Shown piece by piece: positions 1-11,455 of a stretch of 64,000 bases of DNA. Both the position numbers and the translations under genes were made by a program. The stretch covers positions 75,443,719-75,507,718 of the forward strand of contig CM074179.1 of NCBI GenBank assembly GCA_037179385.1. The letters run 5' to 3'. The notes under the pieces are model-generated. The model did no database searches, had not been told where the DNA came from, and worked only from the letters and a program-made list of their open reading frames with translations. Origin of the DNA: Holothuria scabra. Taxonomy: Eukaryota > Echinodermata > Holothuroidea > Aspidochirotida > Holothuriidae. Numbering within the stretch: the stretch's first letter is position 1; each line of letters begins with the position of its first letter.

Positions 1-143
1 TCATGTACAACAGAACCTGTCTGCAGAATTGGGGGCGATACGCTCTATTTAACAGGAAATTTCCTAACTGGCTAACAATACAAGGGCAACAGCAGCCAAT
101 CAAGAAACACTGTCTACCCATATGTTGTGTACAGGTCCTATGG

Positions 144-402
144 TTAAAGGGCAGGAGCAGTCATCCCAAATTGAAGAAGTGTAGTAGACTGTCCAGTTTC
201 ATGATTGGCTTTTGAGAGTCACCTGACAATGGTTTTTCTCTTCAAATGTGAAATTTACTGTAACTGCTTGGTTTACCTTGAATATGCAACAGTTAAATCA
301 TAAAATGTAATGAAAGATACTTTGAAGAGAAATAAGAAGAAAATTGTGCTATTTAGCTTTTTTTTTGAAAATAAGTTTGGGGGGACTGCTCTTTACCTTT
401 AA
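144..402 (+). mobile_element. TTAA-flanked MITE, family 1, copy 1
   Basis: About 259 bp with imperfect terminal inverted repeats: left end TTAAAGGGCAGGAGCAGTC, right end the inverted TTAAAGGTAAAGAGCAGTC. TTAA at both ends suggests a TTAA target duplication, as in piggyBac-type transposition. It has no coding capacity. It is very similar to 43871-44135. Confidence 0.75.
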
Positions 403-1191
403 GTGATATTGAAACTGGGGATGGTTTTGCTTGGGGCCATTGCACAAAAATATAGGCCTACATTTTGTAAATAAATTGTTGCACCAGTATCTTTGCAATG
501 TTGCTATTGATATAGAATTTCAACAAAAGAATAAGACTTGAAAATTTTGAGACACGCATTGGTTCAAAACAGCTACATAGACCCAAAATGCTGAGCCAGC
601 TGAGCATAAACATAAATACGTATTTGAATCTGCAATTAAATCTACATTGAACTTAGGAAATTTTCAGGCAGCTTTAATTTTATTTTACTAATTTATTCAA
701 AGCAATTTTGTAAAATGTGGCAGTGAAAGCCTTTTCTAACTTGGAAAGCTTGGGAAATCCTTTCAATGATAAAAGTACTCAGCCTCAGGTTAAGTATAGG
801 CCTGGTATCATGAATTCATATTAATTAATGCTGCAGGCAATTGTACTGTAGGCTACTCTTTGACTTGTGGGCTGTATAGTGGGTTTATAAAACGCTTGAC
901 TGTGTTTACTGTTTAAATTCCAATAAACATTTCAATTACTGTTGATTATTTTTATTGATGCAATGTCAATGTTATGGTATTCCATAGTGTCAGGTATGTC
1001 TGGTATTTCGTATGTCAGGTCATAATTGGGACACCTTGTCTGCTGCAAATGGAGGGCCAGTATGGATAGATTGTGGGACACTGTGACACTGGTACTTGGT
1101 GATGAAATTGTGTCCTCTCAAGAAGTTTTCAAATAGGTAGCTACTGTAAAACTTTGTAAGATGTATTTTGATATAGAGGGTATGAAATTAT

Positions 1192-1216
1192 TAATCGAAG
1201 CCCGCGGCTTCGATTA
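1192..1216. repeat. CpG-containing perfect hairpin
   Basis: Arms TAATCGAAGCC and GGCTTCGATTA (11 bp) around a CGC loop, in AT-rich surroundings. No adjacent U-run or gene end suggests a terminator role; it may be a transposon-end remnant. Confidence 0.5.
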
Positions 1217-1889
1217 TAGGATCTCCAGACTTGCAGGGGTGATTTCCCACCTGCTTATGTGACTTGGCCTCAGAAACATTTTCTTATCTGTCGTATGAAT
1301 TGACACGCAATCACAACAAAATTTGAATTGCTTATTGTCTTAGACCGTGAAGCAATAGAACTTTTTTCAAATGTGTGGAAGCTTTCTTTCCCGTTTACTG
1401 TACATATTATATTCTCATTTGTCCCTCCTCTCCCATCAGGGAACAACAATGTTGAGATAATGTCATAAGGAATGAATTATAGCCAACAAAAAAAGAAAAA
1501 AAAAATATAAAAATAAATAGATGAATAAAAAAACTTAAAATCCCTGAGTTCTTAAGTTTTTGTCACATTTTTTTGTATTCTTCAAATTACCTCAAGTAAT
1601 GACAAATTTCAATTTTGTCCCTGATGTAGTTTGGATCTGTTGGCATGGCTTCAAGTTGCTAAGCCCCACTCCATCTGGGAGTTTATCCCAGCATGTCCTT
1701 TTTACACATGTCTGTCTGATGTACAGCAAGTCATTAAGTGAAGAGCAGTCTGGAACGGTAATGTCCAACAGAGAGTGCCCAGCATGTATGCTATCTGCAT
1801 GTGGTGTAGCACCTGGCCACTGTACAAGTCTGTTGGACCTGACATGTCAAGAGGCAATGTAAGATAATGGCAAATTATCCAAAGTAGAC

Positions 1890-1923
1890 CCTACCCCCTA
1901 CCCCCTACCCCCTACCCCCTCCC
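1890..1923. repeat. CCCCTAC tandem repeat
   Basis: Four to five tandem copies of the heptamer CCCCTAC. Short, and of no evident function. Confidence 0.8.
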
Positions 1924-3228
1924 CTTGCTCGAAATTCACTTTAAACCAGCTCAGCTCGTTTTTTCACACAGACTGTCTAATGTGTGAACCACTATGTTGT
2001 TGCCACCTTACAACTTGTACCAAGTGATCATGCATTGTTACATCAAGAGATTGAAGGTCCCCTTTTGAGGGAGTTGAACTATACTGCGACACCTTAAACA
2101 AGGGATACATGGTTCAAGTTTAAAGTCAGTAACTTTTTCTTCAGTAGCAGAGCTATGACAGCATTTTTCATCAAGGACTTCTCTATTATAATTGTGCACC
2201 CATAAGAATAAAAATTAAAAAAGTTGGAATTTTGTTACCACTGTTGTAGGACAGATTTTTTTTATTATCTTTTTTCTTTTTTCATTAGTTTTAGAGGGAA
2301 ATTTATGGCTAATAGAAAACACATGTTAGTGTGTTAAATTACAAGAGCATAGTGGTGCTTGGAACTAGGTTGAATAGAAGTTCAGCTTTGATGGAATGGA
2401 TTTCATAGTTTAAAATGTGAGGGAGCTGTTTTTAATTTTTTCTATTTACAGGATGGATTAATCAGTGACACATTTTACGCATGTTATTTTAATTAATTTG
2501 TAATTTGAACCTAGAATGTACTTTTTGTCTTGTGGCTGATGTACAGGTTTCTGATGTCTGCAGAGTGATCAAGGTATTTAAAATGTAGTGCTTGCATGAC
2601 ATCAGCTGGCGCAAATGCTGATCACTGTTGTCCAGCTAGGTTGACCATTTTCTTCTGTTGGTCTGGAGTTTTAACAATTTAGAATTGAAAAAGTTGACTG
2701 TATGTTAATAATTTTACCTGAGTGGATCGAATCTGTTCAACCTTTTGGAAATTTCAGGTTTTTTGTCTGGTTTTAATTGTAGTAACAAAGTTTCATTTTG
2801 TGGAGTTGAATGAAGAAGGGATAATTTTCAGGAGATTCTCCCTAAATGTGGTAATCTTTAACAAGTTCAGGTTTTAAAGTATGGATGATTTTCAGGGTGG
2901 GTATTTTAATTGGCTTCTTTGATGCTCGTATTTGCTTATGTGTTGTGATTGTATGTAGCTGTATTGTGTTTTATCAGCATTCACTACAAAGAATTGGTTT
3001 GAAAAAAAGAGTTGTTTGGATTGAAGTTCCCTCATTCTTCCTGCATCAGATATACTTAGTGTGGTCTGAGCTGTAAGCTGAGCTATTCTGATGGCTCTTC
3101 TTTTCTGATTTTTTTATTTGGACATACTTTTTTCCTCTGTTGCTATATTGGACAATTAAGAGTTCAGTTTGTATTATACCCTTGTCTCCACAACCATTAT
3201 TATGTTTGTAGTAATATAAAACAACTCT

Positions 3229-3483
3229 TTAAAGGGGAATCGCAGACATCCCAGCTTGAAGTACTAGCTTAGCCAACTGTCCTGTTTCATGATTGGCTGT
3301 TGGAGGTCATGTGATAATATTTTTTCCTTCAAATGTGAAATTTACTAGAAGCAACTTCTTGATTTATCTTGAAAATGCAATATGTTGAAACCATAAAGTA
3401 TCTAGTGAAAGATAGTTTGAAGAGAAATAAAACAAAAATTGTGATATTTAGCTGTTGCTTCAAAACTGTTCTTGACCTTTTAA
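3229..3483 (+). mobile_element. TTAA-flanked MITE, family 1, diverged copy
   Basis: Same order of motifs as 144-402 (CATGATTGGCTGTTG, CAAATGTGAAATTTACT, GAAGAGAAATAA) with many substitutions and a deletion near the right end. TTAA is still present at both ends. Confidence 0.65.
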
Positions 3484-5492
3484 TCTGGTAATTTCTGGTA
3501 CACTTTTGGACCTGGATCAATTAATTCTAAGGTTTTTGTAAATTTCTGGAATGAATTAAAAAAAAAATTATTGGAGAAAGTGGGATTGACTGCAGCAGCT
3601 GTTGGCTCTAGTTTTTGGCAGTAATTTGATGATTTGCATTTTGAAGTTGTATTTTTACCAAATTGATCTTTGCTATGTTCCTAAAGTGTAATTTACATTA
3701 ATATGCATGCCCATACAAATCAGATGCTGCTTGTCAATAAGGCCTACACCAAAACAAACAAGGGCATGCAATTAATTCAGTCCAAAAAGGCTGGGGGGGG
3801 GACTACTCCTAGTTAGAGTGGAATTACTCAGATTGCAGTGAAAATTCACTCCAAAAAGAAAGGCATTTGATCCCATGTGTGTGAAATATCAGAAATATCA
3901 CTTCGTCAAAAAAATTTTCACTCAATTGCAGGTGAAACACACCCTTATGAAGAACGTCTCCTTGAACACCCCGGAGTGAATTTCACTCCTTTATTTTACT
4001 GTTCACCATTTTGTAGCATTATACTTGGATAATTCTAAAGGTTACAATGCTCCTTTCACCAAGCAGATTAGATTCTGTGCAGCAGACTAATATGATGCCA
4101 AATAAACCAACCATTGCCCACTTTCCCCCCCCCAAAAAAAATCCTCCAGCCCCCCTCCCCTTTCAAATAAAAAACTTTACCTGTCACACTGCAGCAATTT
4201 GTGCTTTTTGTGCTTCTTCTATTACCTTATACCTTATTAATGTTTGCTGCTCCAAAACTTACACCTTTATTTTCTCGTGCAGAAATGTTGTCGCCTTTGT
4301 CTTTGTGAAAAAAACATGTATTGCTCAAGCAGTCAGTAATCACAAAAGGTATTTTCTGCAACATAAGCACCTCAACTAAAAATTTTGTTACCCCCTTAAA
4401 CATATTGCTCCCCCCTCATCCCTGGCCCTTCTCTTCCCTTACATACCCCTGGTGTAAAACAGAGGTATTAAATTTCTTCTGTATAATGTGATTTCACAGG
4501 CTGGAGTGGAGTAATGACCTTTGCCATGTTAGCATTGGAGTGAACTGATTAAAGTCAGGACTGGCACTGTTTCCATGGAAATGTAATCACTAGACACCCA
4601 TTTATTTGCAGCTCAAGAATACAGTAAGTTCAAGAACCTCAGCTGATCAGAGCCACTTTGTGGTGGATGACTTTTTAAAATGTACCAAATTGTTTGTTAC
4701 CCCGCAAATTGGTTACTGAATGCACCTGTTGTATGTATTTACTAATATGCCAACTTGTGTCAAACAGCTGTTTTGTTTTCTGTATAAACCCTTATCAAAG
4801 TGTGGAACAAACTTCTGTTTTATGGGACTTGCCTTCCTCAATCATCATAACCAATTTACCTCATACTTTTGCAGGTAAATAATTAAGGTACAGTTTATTC
4901 AGCAAAATACACATATTGGTCTATTAGAGATCTCCCCCATACACTCCTTTCCCGCAATAATTCCCTAAGAAGTTTACCCCAAGTTCTCAATTTCTGCCAG
5001 GGCAAATTCTCACAAGAAGTATATTTTATTACCATGTATTCTAAGACTCATTTCAACCTGTTGACAAAAGCAGCACTATATCTGTCTATTTATAGGTCTT
5101 AAATCATTTATGTCAGGTGTAATCAAATCACCAGGGCCTCCTCCCTTCATCTTTCACTCCATTGCTAATGACCTGCTGAAATATCCCACACTATCACTAT
5201 TTTATTCCTGTAATTGCAGGACAATTACACCAAGATTGTCAAACACTACTAACAATATTTATTCCTTGGTTTACAGAGCAGGCTCTTCTTCTCCTGGCAT
5301 GCTTCTCCTACAAAGTTCACCCATCACAAAGAAGAATCTTTGTTAGCGTGATAATCCTTGTCTACCTCTACATAGTCAACAAACTCTGAATAAAAAATCC
5401 TGACTGGTTGAGTGACTCATAGAGACTTTGCTGTGAATAAAAATTGAGAGCAACCCTCAAGGGTCTGCTGAGAGATAAAGCTTTAGTACAGT

Positions 5493-8132
5493 ATGCAGAG
5501 ACAGACTAATGTTAGGAGTCAAACAGTGAACAACAACAGCACATCAGTTGCAGATAAGGAACCATCTGAGCAGTTTGCTAAAGCAAAGAGAACGGGAGTG
5601 TGGCATACGGATGAGCACGGGGTGGTTAAATTTAGAGGAATAAGTCCAGTCGGGAGACAAAATATTCGAAGGAATCAGGGAGAAGGAACATTGGAAAGGA
5701 AAAACAGAAGATCTATTTCAAATCCGGAAGTAGAGTTTGTACATGCTGCTTTAGAGGAGGATAGAGCAAGGCGAGAGACAAAGGGAGAGAGATCTAATTG
5801 GAAACAGGGTGTTGATGAAGAAAGGACTGGGGAGAGAAAGGCTGTCCATCAGGGCCGAACAGCTGCACCTCATGCTACAAGGATACCAAGAAAACCAGGG
5901 AGTGGTGAGACATTTGATGGTGAGAAACTGTACAGACAAGTTCAGAGACAAGTAGCAAGGCACAGTGATTCAGAACATCACCACAGGGGGAAACCCAAAG
6001 GCGATCCTCGTAGCCATAGTGACCACGTGGGAAGTAATGTCCAACCTTCCACGAAAGGAAGAAATAACGAAGGCTGTGGAAATATAAGGAAGGAAGCAAG
6101 GTCAGAGAGGCCAGCTAAATTTGATTTGAGTCAGTCAGGCACAGCTGGAGGTCTTAGCAATACTCGCAGTGAAACTGTGCATGCTGAACCACAACTAAAT
6201 ATCAGTCAAATTGAGAGAGAAACACGACATTCAGCTAAAAGTCAGACGCATTACAACAGCCAAGAGAGTGGAAACTATAGGAAACAGTTTGTTAAACGTG
6301 GAAGAGAACAGGGGAGACATCAAAGGCAAGGCAATCAAAATCTCAGAAAGTTTGAGAGAGATAAGAGATTCCTACCAAAAGAAAAATCACATTCACCTAG
6401 AATAAGGAGGTCGCAGTTTGCAGCAACTTCTGACAAGTCCAGAGAAGGAGTAATTCAGTCAGGTGGTAGGATTTCATCAGGAGGGCACCATCTTGGAGGA
6501 GGTCAAGGAACTGATGTAAGTGACCAAAAGCAGCATCAAATACACCAACAATCTCATAAACAAGTAAGTGATGTTGCTCTCTCTAACACAACTAAGGATG
6601 TTATTAATCTAGAGAAGAGGGAAGGTTCTATTGTACACGATATCCAAGCACCGATAGCTGGGGAGAGGAAATCTAATCCTGGGGTTACAAACAGCAGACA
6701 TATTCCAGCAGGTGGCCAAGAGGGATCAGGTGATGGGAAACAATCAAAACTAGTCCGTCCGGTGCCAAAACCAAGATTTGTTATACCACCGGCTAAAGAG
6801 GTTGTTGAAAATGATAGGCCTATAGAGGACACTAAGACTCGTCTAGGTGTAAATTTTGAAGTCAAGAGTGCCTTTTCTGAGGAAAAGAGTTCCAGAAATA
6901 TACATCAACCAGCTCAGGTGACACAGAAAGGACATGACACATTTCTGAAAGAAACACATATCAGTAATTCTCAGGGTGATTCAAAATTCAGTGGATATAC
7001 GGAGAGCAAATCTGTTGAAGAAAATTCTGGTGTTAATAATTCACAAGGACTACATGTTAAGAAGCAGCCAAGGTTTCATAAGTATTTACAAGCAGTTAAT
7101 AGAGAGGGGCAGGTGTCTCCTGTGCTTGGTGCAAATCGACGAAAAAATTTCCGGCGTGCAACAGGAAGACATTCAGAAGAGACGTTAATAGAAAGCAGCA
7201 GTGATCATATTGAAAACAAGGTAACAAATGCTAAAGTGAGGTCATTGGATAGAAGGGAGCTAAAAGAGAGTAGCAGTGGGATTGGTAGCAGTAGAGGTCA
7301 AAGTTCAGACGAAGTTTCTGATAGACACAGCTTTGGGCCTCCAAGACGTTCTGTTAGTCATTCATCTTTGCTAAGCCCACAGAATAAATCATTTGATCAA
7401 TCTTCTGACAGTGATTCAGTGAGCCCTTTGCCTAGAAAGAGTAGTTTTGATTTTGATCAGGTGACAGGTTGTTTGTACCGGAAAGAGGCGACTTCTGAAC
7501 CTAAAATAGTCAAATATCAGCAGAAAAGTAATCTGAGACGTAGCAAAGGCCTCAGTCAAAGCCAGTCAAATTTGTTGGGTCCAAGGCCTTCCAGTCCAAG
7601 CAAGGAAGGCTCCTTTTTCAGTAAAATAGGATCTCAGTTAGATTTGAGATTTTTGAAAGCTTTGAGCCCAAGGAAAGGTAACAAATCAAAATTAGAGTCT
7701 AGCACAATTTCCAGTGAATCGTCTGATATTTCTAGCGAACACAGGCCGCAGATTAGAAGTCCAAGATACAAACCCCCAGCAGAGGTCAACAAGGAATCAG
7801 GAGACAGCAGTCCCACTAGAGTCAATGATCTTTCCCCAAAAGAACAACCAAAGCAGACCGATTTAGAGATGTATCGGAGAGTGACAACGAGTTACCAGAA
7901 AGAATTTGATGATGTGCGAGTGAGGAGGTCATTTGACCTGGGTCGTGACTTTCCAGAAAGACCCCAAAGTGCTTTGTTTTTGTCCCATGGGGATTTACCA
8001 GACTTTTCAGAAGGAGGGGGCGGTGGTTTCCGTCCCCGGAGTGAATCTGATGTGGATGTATCCAATTTGATGGCGTTTAGCAGGAGCAGAAGCGGAGATA
8101 GGTTAGGAACAACAGAGAGATCTTCAAGCCCG
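5493..8132 (+). CDS. RIPOR: RIPOR gene, large N-terminal exon A (880 codons, Ser/Arg/Gln-rich, disordered)
   Basis: Open for 880 codons from an ATG at 5493 to a donor (CCG|GTAAGCAG) at 8132/8133, ending in phase 0. An in-frame TAG at 5484 just upstream supports this ATG as the start. A good acceptor (pyrimidine tract then CATAG, ending 5375) would give about 117 nt of 5'UTR with no other ATG. No globular domain is recognisable: the product is hydrophilic, very rich in Ser, Arg, Gln, Glu and Gly, with a Gly run near residue 844. It has many basic-Ser motifs (RRSISNP at 72-78, RRSVSHSS, RRSFDLG, RPRSESD, RSRSGDR). RSISNP matches the mode-1 14-3-3 motif RSxSxP; mammalian RIPOR2 is reported to bind 14-3-3, so this fits the family but is inference. 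Reading on past the donor gives only 15 codons before a stop, consistent with splicing. It could instead belong to an unrelated upstream gene, but no other partner acceptor was seen before 22.8 kb. Confidence 0.7.
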
Positions 8133-9966
8133 GTAAGCAGTCCATGTTTGTTTTGCATTTTGTTCAAATGTTTTCAATAATTTTATTCGTCTTTCAATTT
8201 TATCTCTTTAATCTCTTAAAAGAAAACTTGCGTTGATATTCAAGTGTTTTTTCTTTTGATACTGGGCTTTTTTTTTGTGTGTGCCTGCGTGGGGCAAAAG
8301 TTAATAAGTAGGCTAGTACAAAGGTAAGTTTACTCTTTCCACACTCAGTTATATTTTTTACCATTTTCACTAAGGTCAATTGCCTCCAAATTATTTTTGT
8401 CCAACATTCTGATCATTTTGCTGGAATTTTAGTCAATTTTTTACCCTGGTATATGGTTTTTATTCATTTTGTTTTGTTCAATGCACTGGCCTTGCTCTAT
8501 GTCTACATAAATCTATACATCTTCCAAAGACTGTGTACTGCAGTATTTCAATCACAAATGGCACAAATTTGTGAAATTTTTGCAGTTGACCAAACACAGG
8601 ATACCTCATCATTGATTCAATAGATTCTGGAAAAATGTGTTTGATCCCACTGTATTGGTCTAGACTACGGGGATGAGAATTAGGAAAGGCTCGATCCAGA
8701 GAAAGCTAAAGTGTCACCACCTCCTCTTAATGTTACTATCTTCATAAGAAATTAATTCTGTTCAGTGTTTCTTTCAAAAATTAATTCATTTCTGTTTTGA
8801 AGCATTTGATTTTGACATGTTTTTGTTAGAGGAATTCATGCAATAGTGGCCAATGACTGGCTGCCTTACAGTAGTTCAATTATAATCTACTGTTCATGAG
8901 TTGTAATGGTATAATATGTCACAGGACATTTGCGTTAACACTAGTTAGTCATCCCAGAAAGCGTATAGCTACCGAACTGTGTATACTATTGTATGTACTT
9001 GTGTACATTGTTTCAGATGCTACAGGTGCCTGGTATACTGTAGTAGACGATTCAAAACTAGTTGCCATGCATGTACCGACTCTGAGAGCTTGTCTTTCCT
9101 ACCTGCAAGTTGGATGAAGGCATAAAATACAGTAGTAACTATTTATTACTTTGTGACATACTTCAGGAAAGTCATAATGATTGTAATTGTGTGCTTGTAT
9201 TGTACAATTCTGCTTCCCATAGACGTTCAGTACTATATGTATGGAAGTTAAACTCAAATAGTAGTTATACATTGTATTGCATTGGCCTACGACCTTACAG
9301 TAGATCTATACAGTAGGCCTATAGGCCCATCTATGGGTAAATATTTTAAGTGTCAGGAGAGAGATTATTTTTTGCTTGACCTAACTCCTGAGCTTTATAC
9401 TTGGAGAAAGGGGGGAGGGGGGGCTGGGGTGGGAAAGGAAAAATATGAGAGGCAAATGCCCTCACATGTCCCCCACCATTCTCATAGCCATGGTGAGGGG
9501 GGCCTCAATTTTTACATTATGGTTTGCACTGAAAAAACGTGACCCAGATAATTCACAGCAACAAAATTTTCAATACCAACCTTGCCAACTTGTACTGCTA
9601 TATTTCATACTATCTTGCATCTAAGCTTCTCTGCCAGACAGCTACAGTAGAATACATGCACATAACATGATGCATGATAGCACACCCATGTGCATGCCTC
9701 ATGCAATGAATTGGAATTAAACAGGAAAATGCTCCCACATATGCTCAAGTCAACCCCAAAATTTGAATGGAATCCCCACCTCCCTCCCCCTCCCCCCAAA
9801 AATTCATTTTTCTGGAAAAGTTATATTTTTCATAACTTTTTTATCTTTAACCTTGAGACATATCAAGATTGTGTTTTATACTTTTTAACATGTCTGACAA
9901 AAACTAGTGAAATGGATAGTATATAGGCTAACACATATATATATGATACTACTGTAGTCATAGCCT

Positions 9967-10271
9967 TTAAAGGCCCAGTTCTCTCATCCCAAACAGTACC
10001 AGTTCTCCTAACCTTCTTAGCCCCTCCCACAATTGTCTGCAACTCATCCTCATCCTCATCCAGATACAATCTCAGTTTATTGCTTCAGGTGAGTATAGAA
10101 AAAATCGATGTGTGTAAACGAAACACTCTCAGTGCAGTTCATGCTGTGTAATACAAGCTTTGGTACTCTGCATTATTTGAATTAGGTGTCAAACAAAGAG
10201 CTGAGCCAATCGAAAATTTTGGTACCACTATACCAAAATTGTAGTTTAGGGCGAGAGGTTTGGCCCTTTAA
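9967..10271 (+). mobile_element. TTAA-flanked MITE, family 2 (about 305 bp), copy 1
   Basis: Terminal inverted repeats TTAAAGGCCCAGTTCTCTC and, inverted, TTAAAGGGCCAAACCTCTC, with TTAA at both edges. It has no coding capacity. The internal CTCATCC is duplicated relative to the other copies. Confidence 0.78.
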
Positions 10272-10319
10272 TTGTTTTAATGATATCAGCTATGATGTTG
10301 CTCTGGTGCATTAGTGTTC

Positions 10320-10367
10320 TTCTAACCAGGGAGCTGCCATTCACAATGGCAGCTCCCTGTTCTAACC
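10320..10367. mobile_element. 32-bp perfect hairpin with 8-bp flanking duplication
   Basis: Arms AGGGAGCTGCCATT and the complement around a CAC loop, flanked by direct repeats TTCTAACC at 10320-10327 and 10360-10367. An 8-bp duplication around inverted ends starting CAGGGAG is typical of hAT-type insertions. The element itself is reduced to little more than two inverted ends. Confidence 0.6.
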
Positions 10368-11261
10368 ATGGATCTACAAAGTGTATTTAGCTATACTACA
10401 GTACTGTGACATTCCTGAGGTTTATTACACCCCACAGACTGTCCTACAGACATATAAAATATTTTCATCAATGTCATCTGCTTCTAATATACATTATCTG
10501 GCTGGCAATTTTTAATAACATTGCATTCTTGTTAGCTCAGTTTTCCCATTTGTTTTTCAAGCTTGTTGCCCCTTGTAGGCTGGGGGTTGTAGCTAGAATG
10601 TATGTACATGTAGTTTCTGCCTGTTGTAAGAGGCGTTTAAAGGGTAGGGCTGTGATAGAACAGTGCAAGCTTATAGCAAAGCTGAACTAAGTATTGTTTT
10701 AAAGGTCTAGTTGACACTGTTCTGTATGTATAGCACATTCATGTTGGACATGTGTGTAATTTAGACCTCATTAAACTCCCTACTGTAGCTCAACCTTGCT
10801 CATCATGTTCATTGCATCCCGATTCTTTCACAAATTGATAAAATTGCATCATGGACCCTTTCCCAAAGAGTTATTATTTATTAAAACTGGGTTTATGGGA
10901 TACAGTGTTGGTATGCACAATATTTTGTCGCAGTAAAATGACATTGAACAAAGTGGTAAGTAACGCTTAAACTGCCCATAATTCATCTAGAAAACTGTGT
11001 GTTTGGATTTCTAAAATGCATTTTTTTGTAAATTGCAAGAGGGACATCATTCTGCTAAGGGGAAGCTTTGAGAGCAGAGGAAGGAAGGGAAGCCTAAAGT
11101 ATTATGCATATTTTTTTTTTTTTGGGGAGGGGGGGAGAGGTGGGATTTCAGTGGATAGGCCTTTTCATATAAATGGATCTTACAGTACATTACTGCAATG
11201 GTGGTTTGGTGACTATTTACCATGCATAACATGCAACCTCCAGTGATTATGCACAGCTGGA

Positions 11262-11455
11262 AAACATGTTTATTTCCCAGAAAGGGAATGAAATTATTTC
11301 CCAGGAAGAGAGTAAAATTTTCAATAAGTTTCCTGAGATATTTTCATGTGCAGAAAATGGAAGTTTCTTCTTAATTGCCAACATATTCCCCCAGATGACC
11401 AAATTACTTGGGAAGGAATCTCCCAGCTTACCAACTTTTTCCACCCATGACATTA
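11262..11455 (+). repeat. Dispersed repeat with TTTCCCAGGAAG motif
   Basis: Contains ATTTCCCAGGAAGAGAGTAA, TTCATGTGCAGAAAATGG and CTTGGGAAGGAATCTCCC. The same series is seen inverted at 37262-37495 and more weakly at 15320-15455. Function unknown; open frames through it follow the repeat. Confidence 0.55.

Larger units (their letters stand above)
1..5375. other. Upstream or 5' intronic DNA, no supported gene
   Basis: No frame shows coding character or family similarity. The region is AT-rich, with two copies of a TTAA-flanked MITE (144-402 and 3229-3483), a CCCCTAC tandem repeat (about 1890-1923) and a CpG-rich hairpin (1192-1216). Because exon A appears to start at an acceptor, part of this is probably intron below a non-coding first exon that could not be located. 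A frame at 5110-5346 has no splice or homology support. Confidence 0.6.

Noticed and set aside
5110..5346. 78-codon frame just upstream of exon A
   Set aside because: No family similarity, no consistent splice sites and no coding-like composition; probably intron or UTR.
5751..8167. Minus-strand frames opposite exon A
   Set aside because: Shadows of the long + strand exon; composition mirrors the opposite strand and no splice sites support them.
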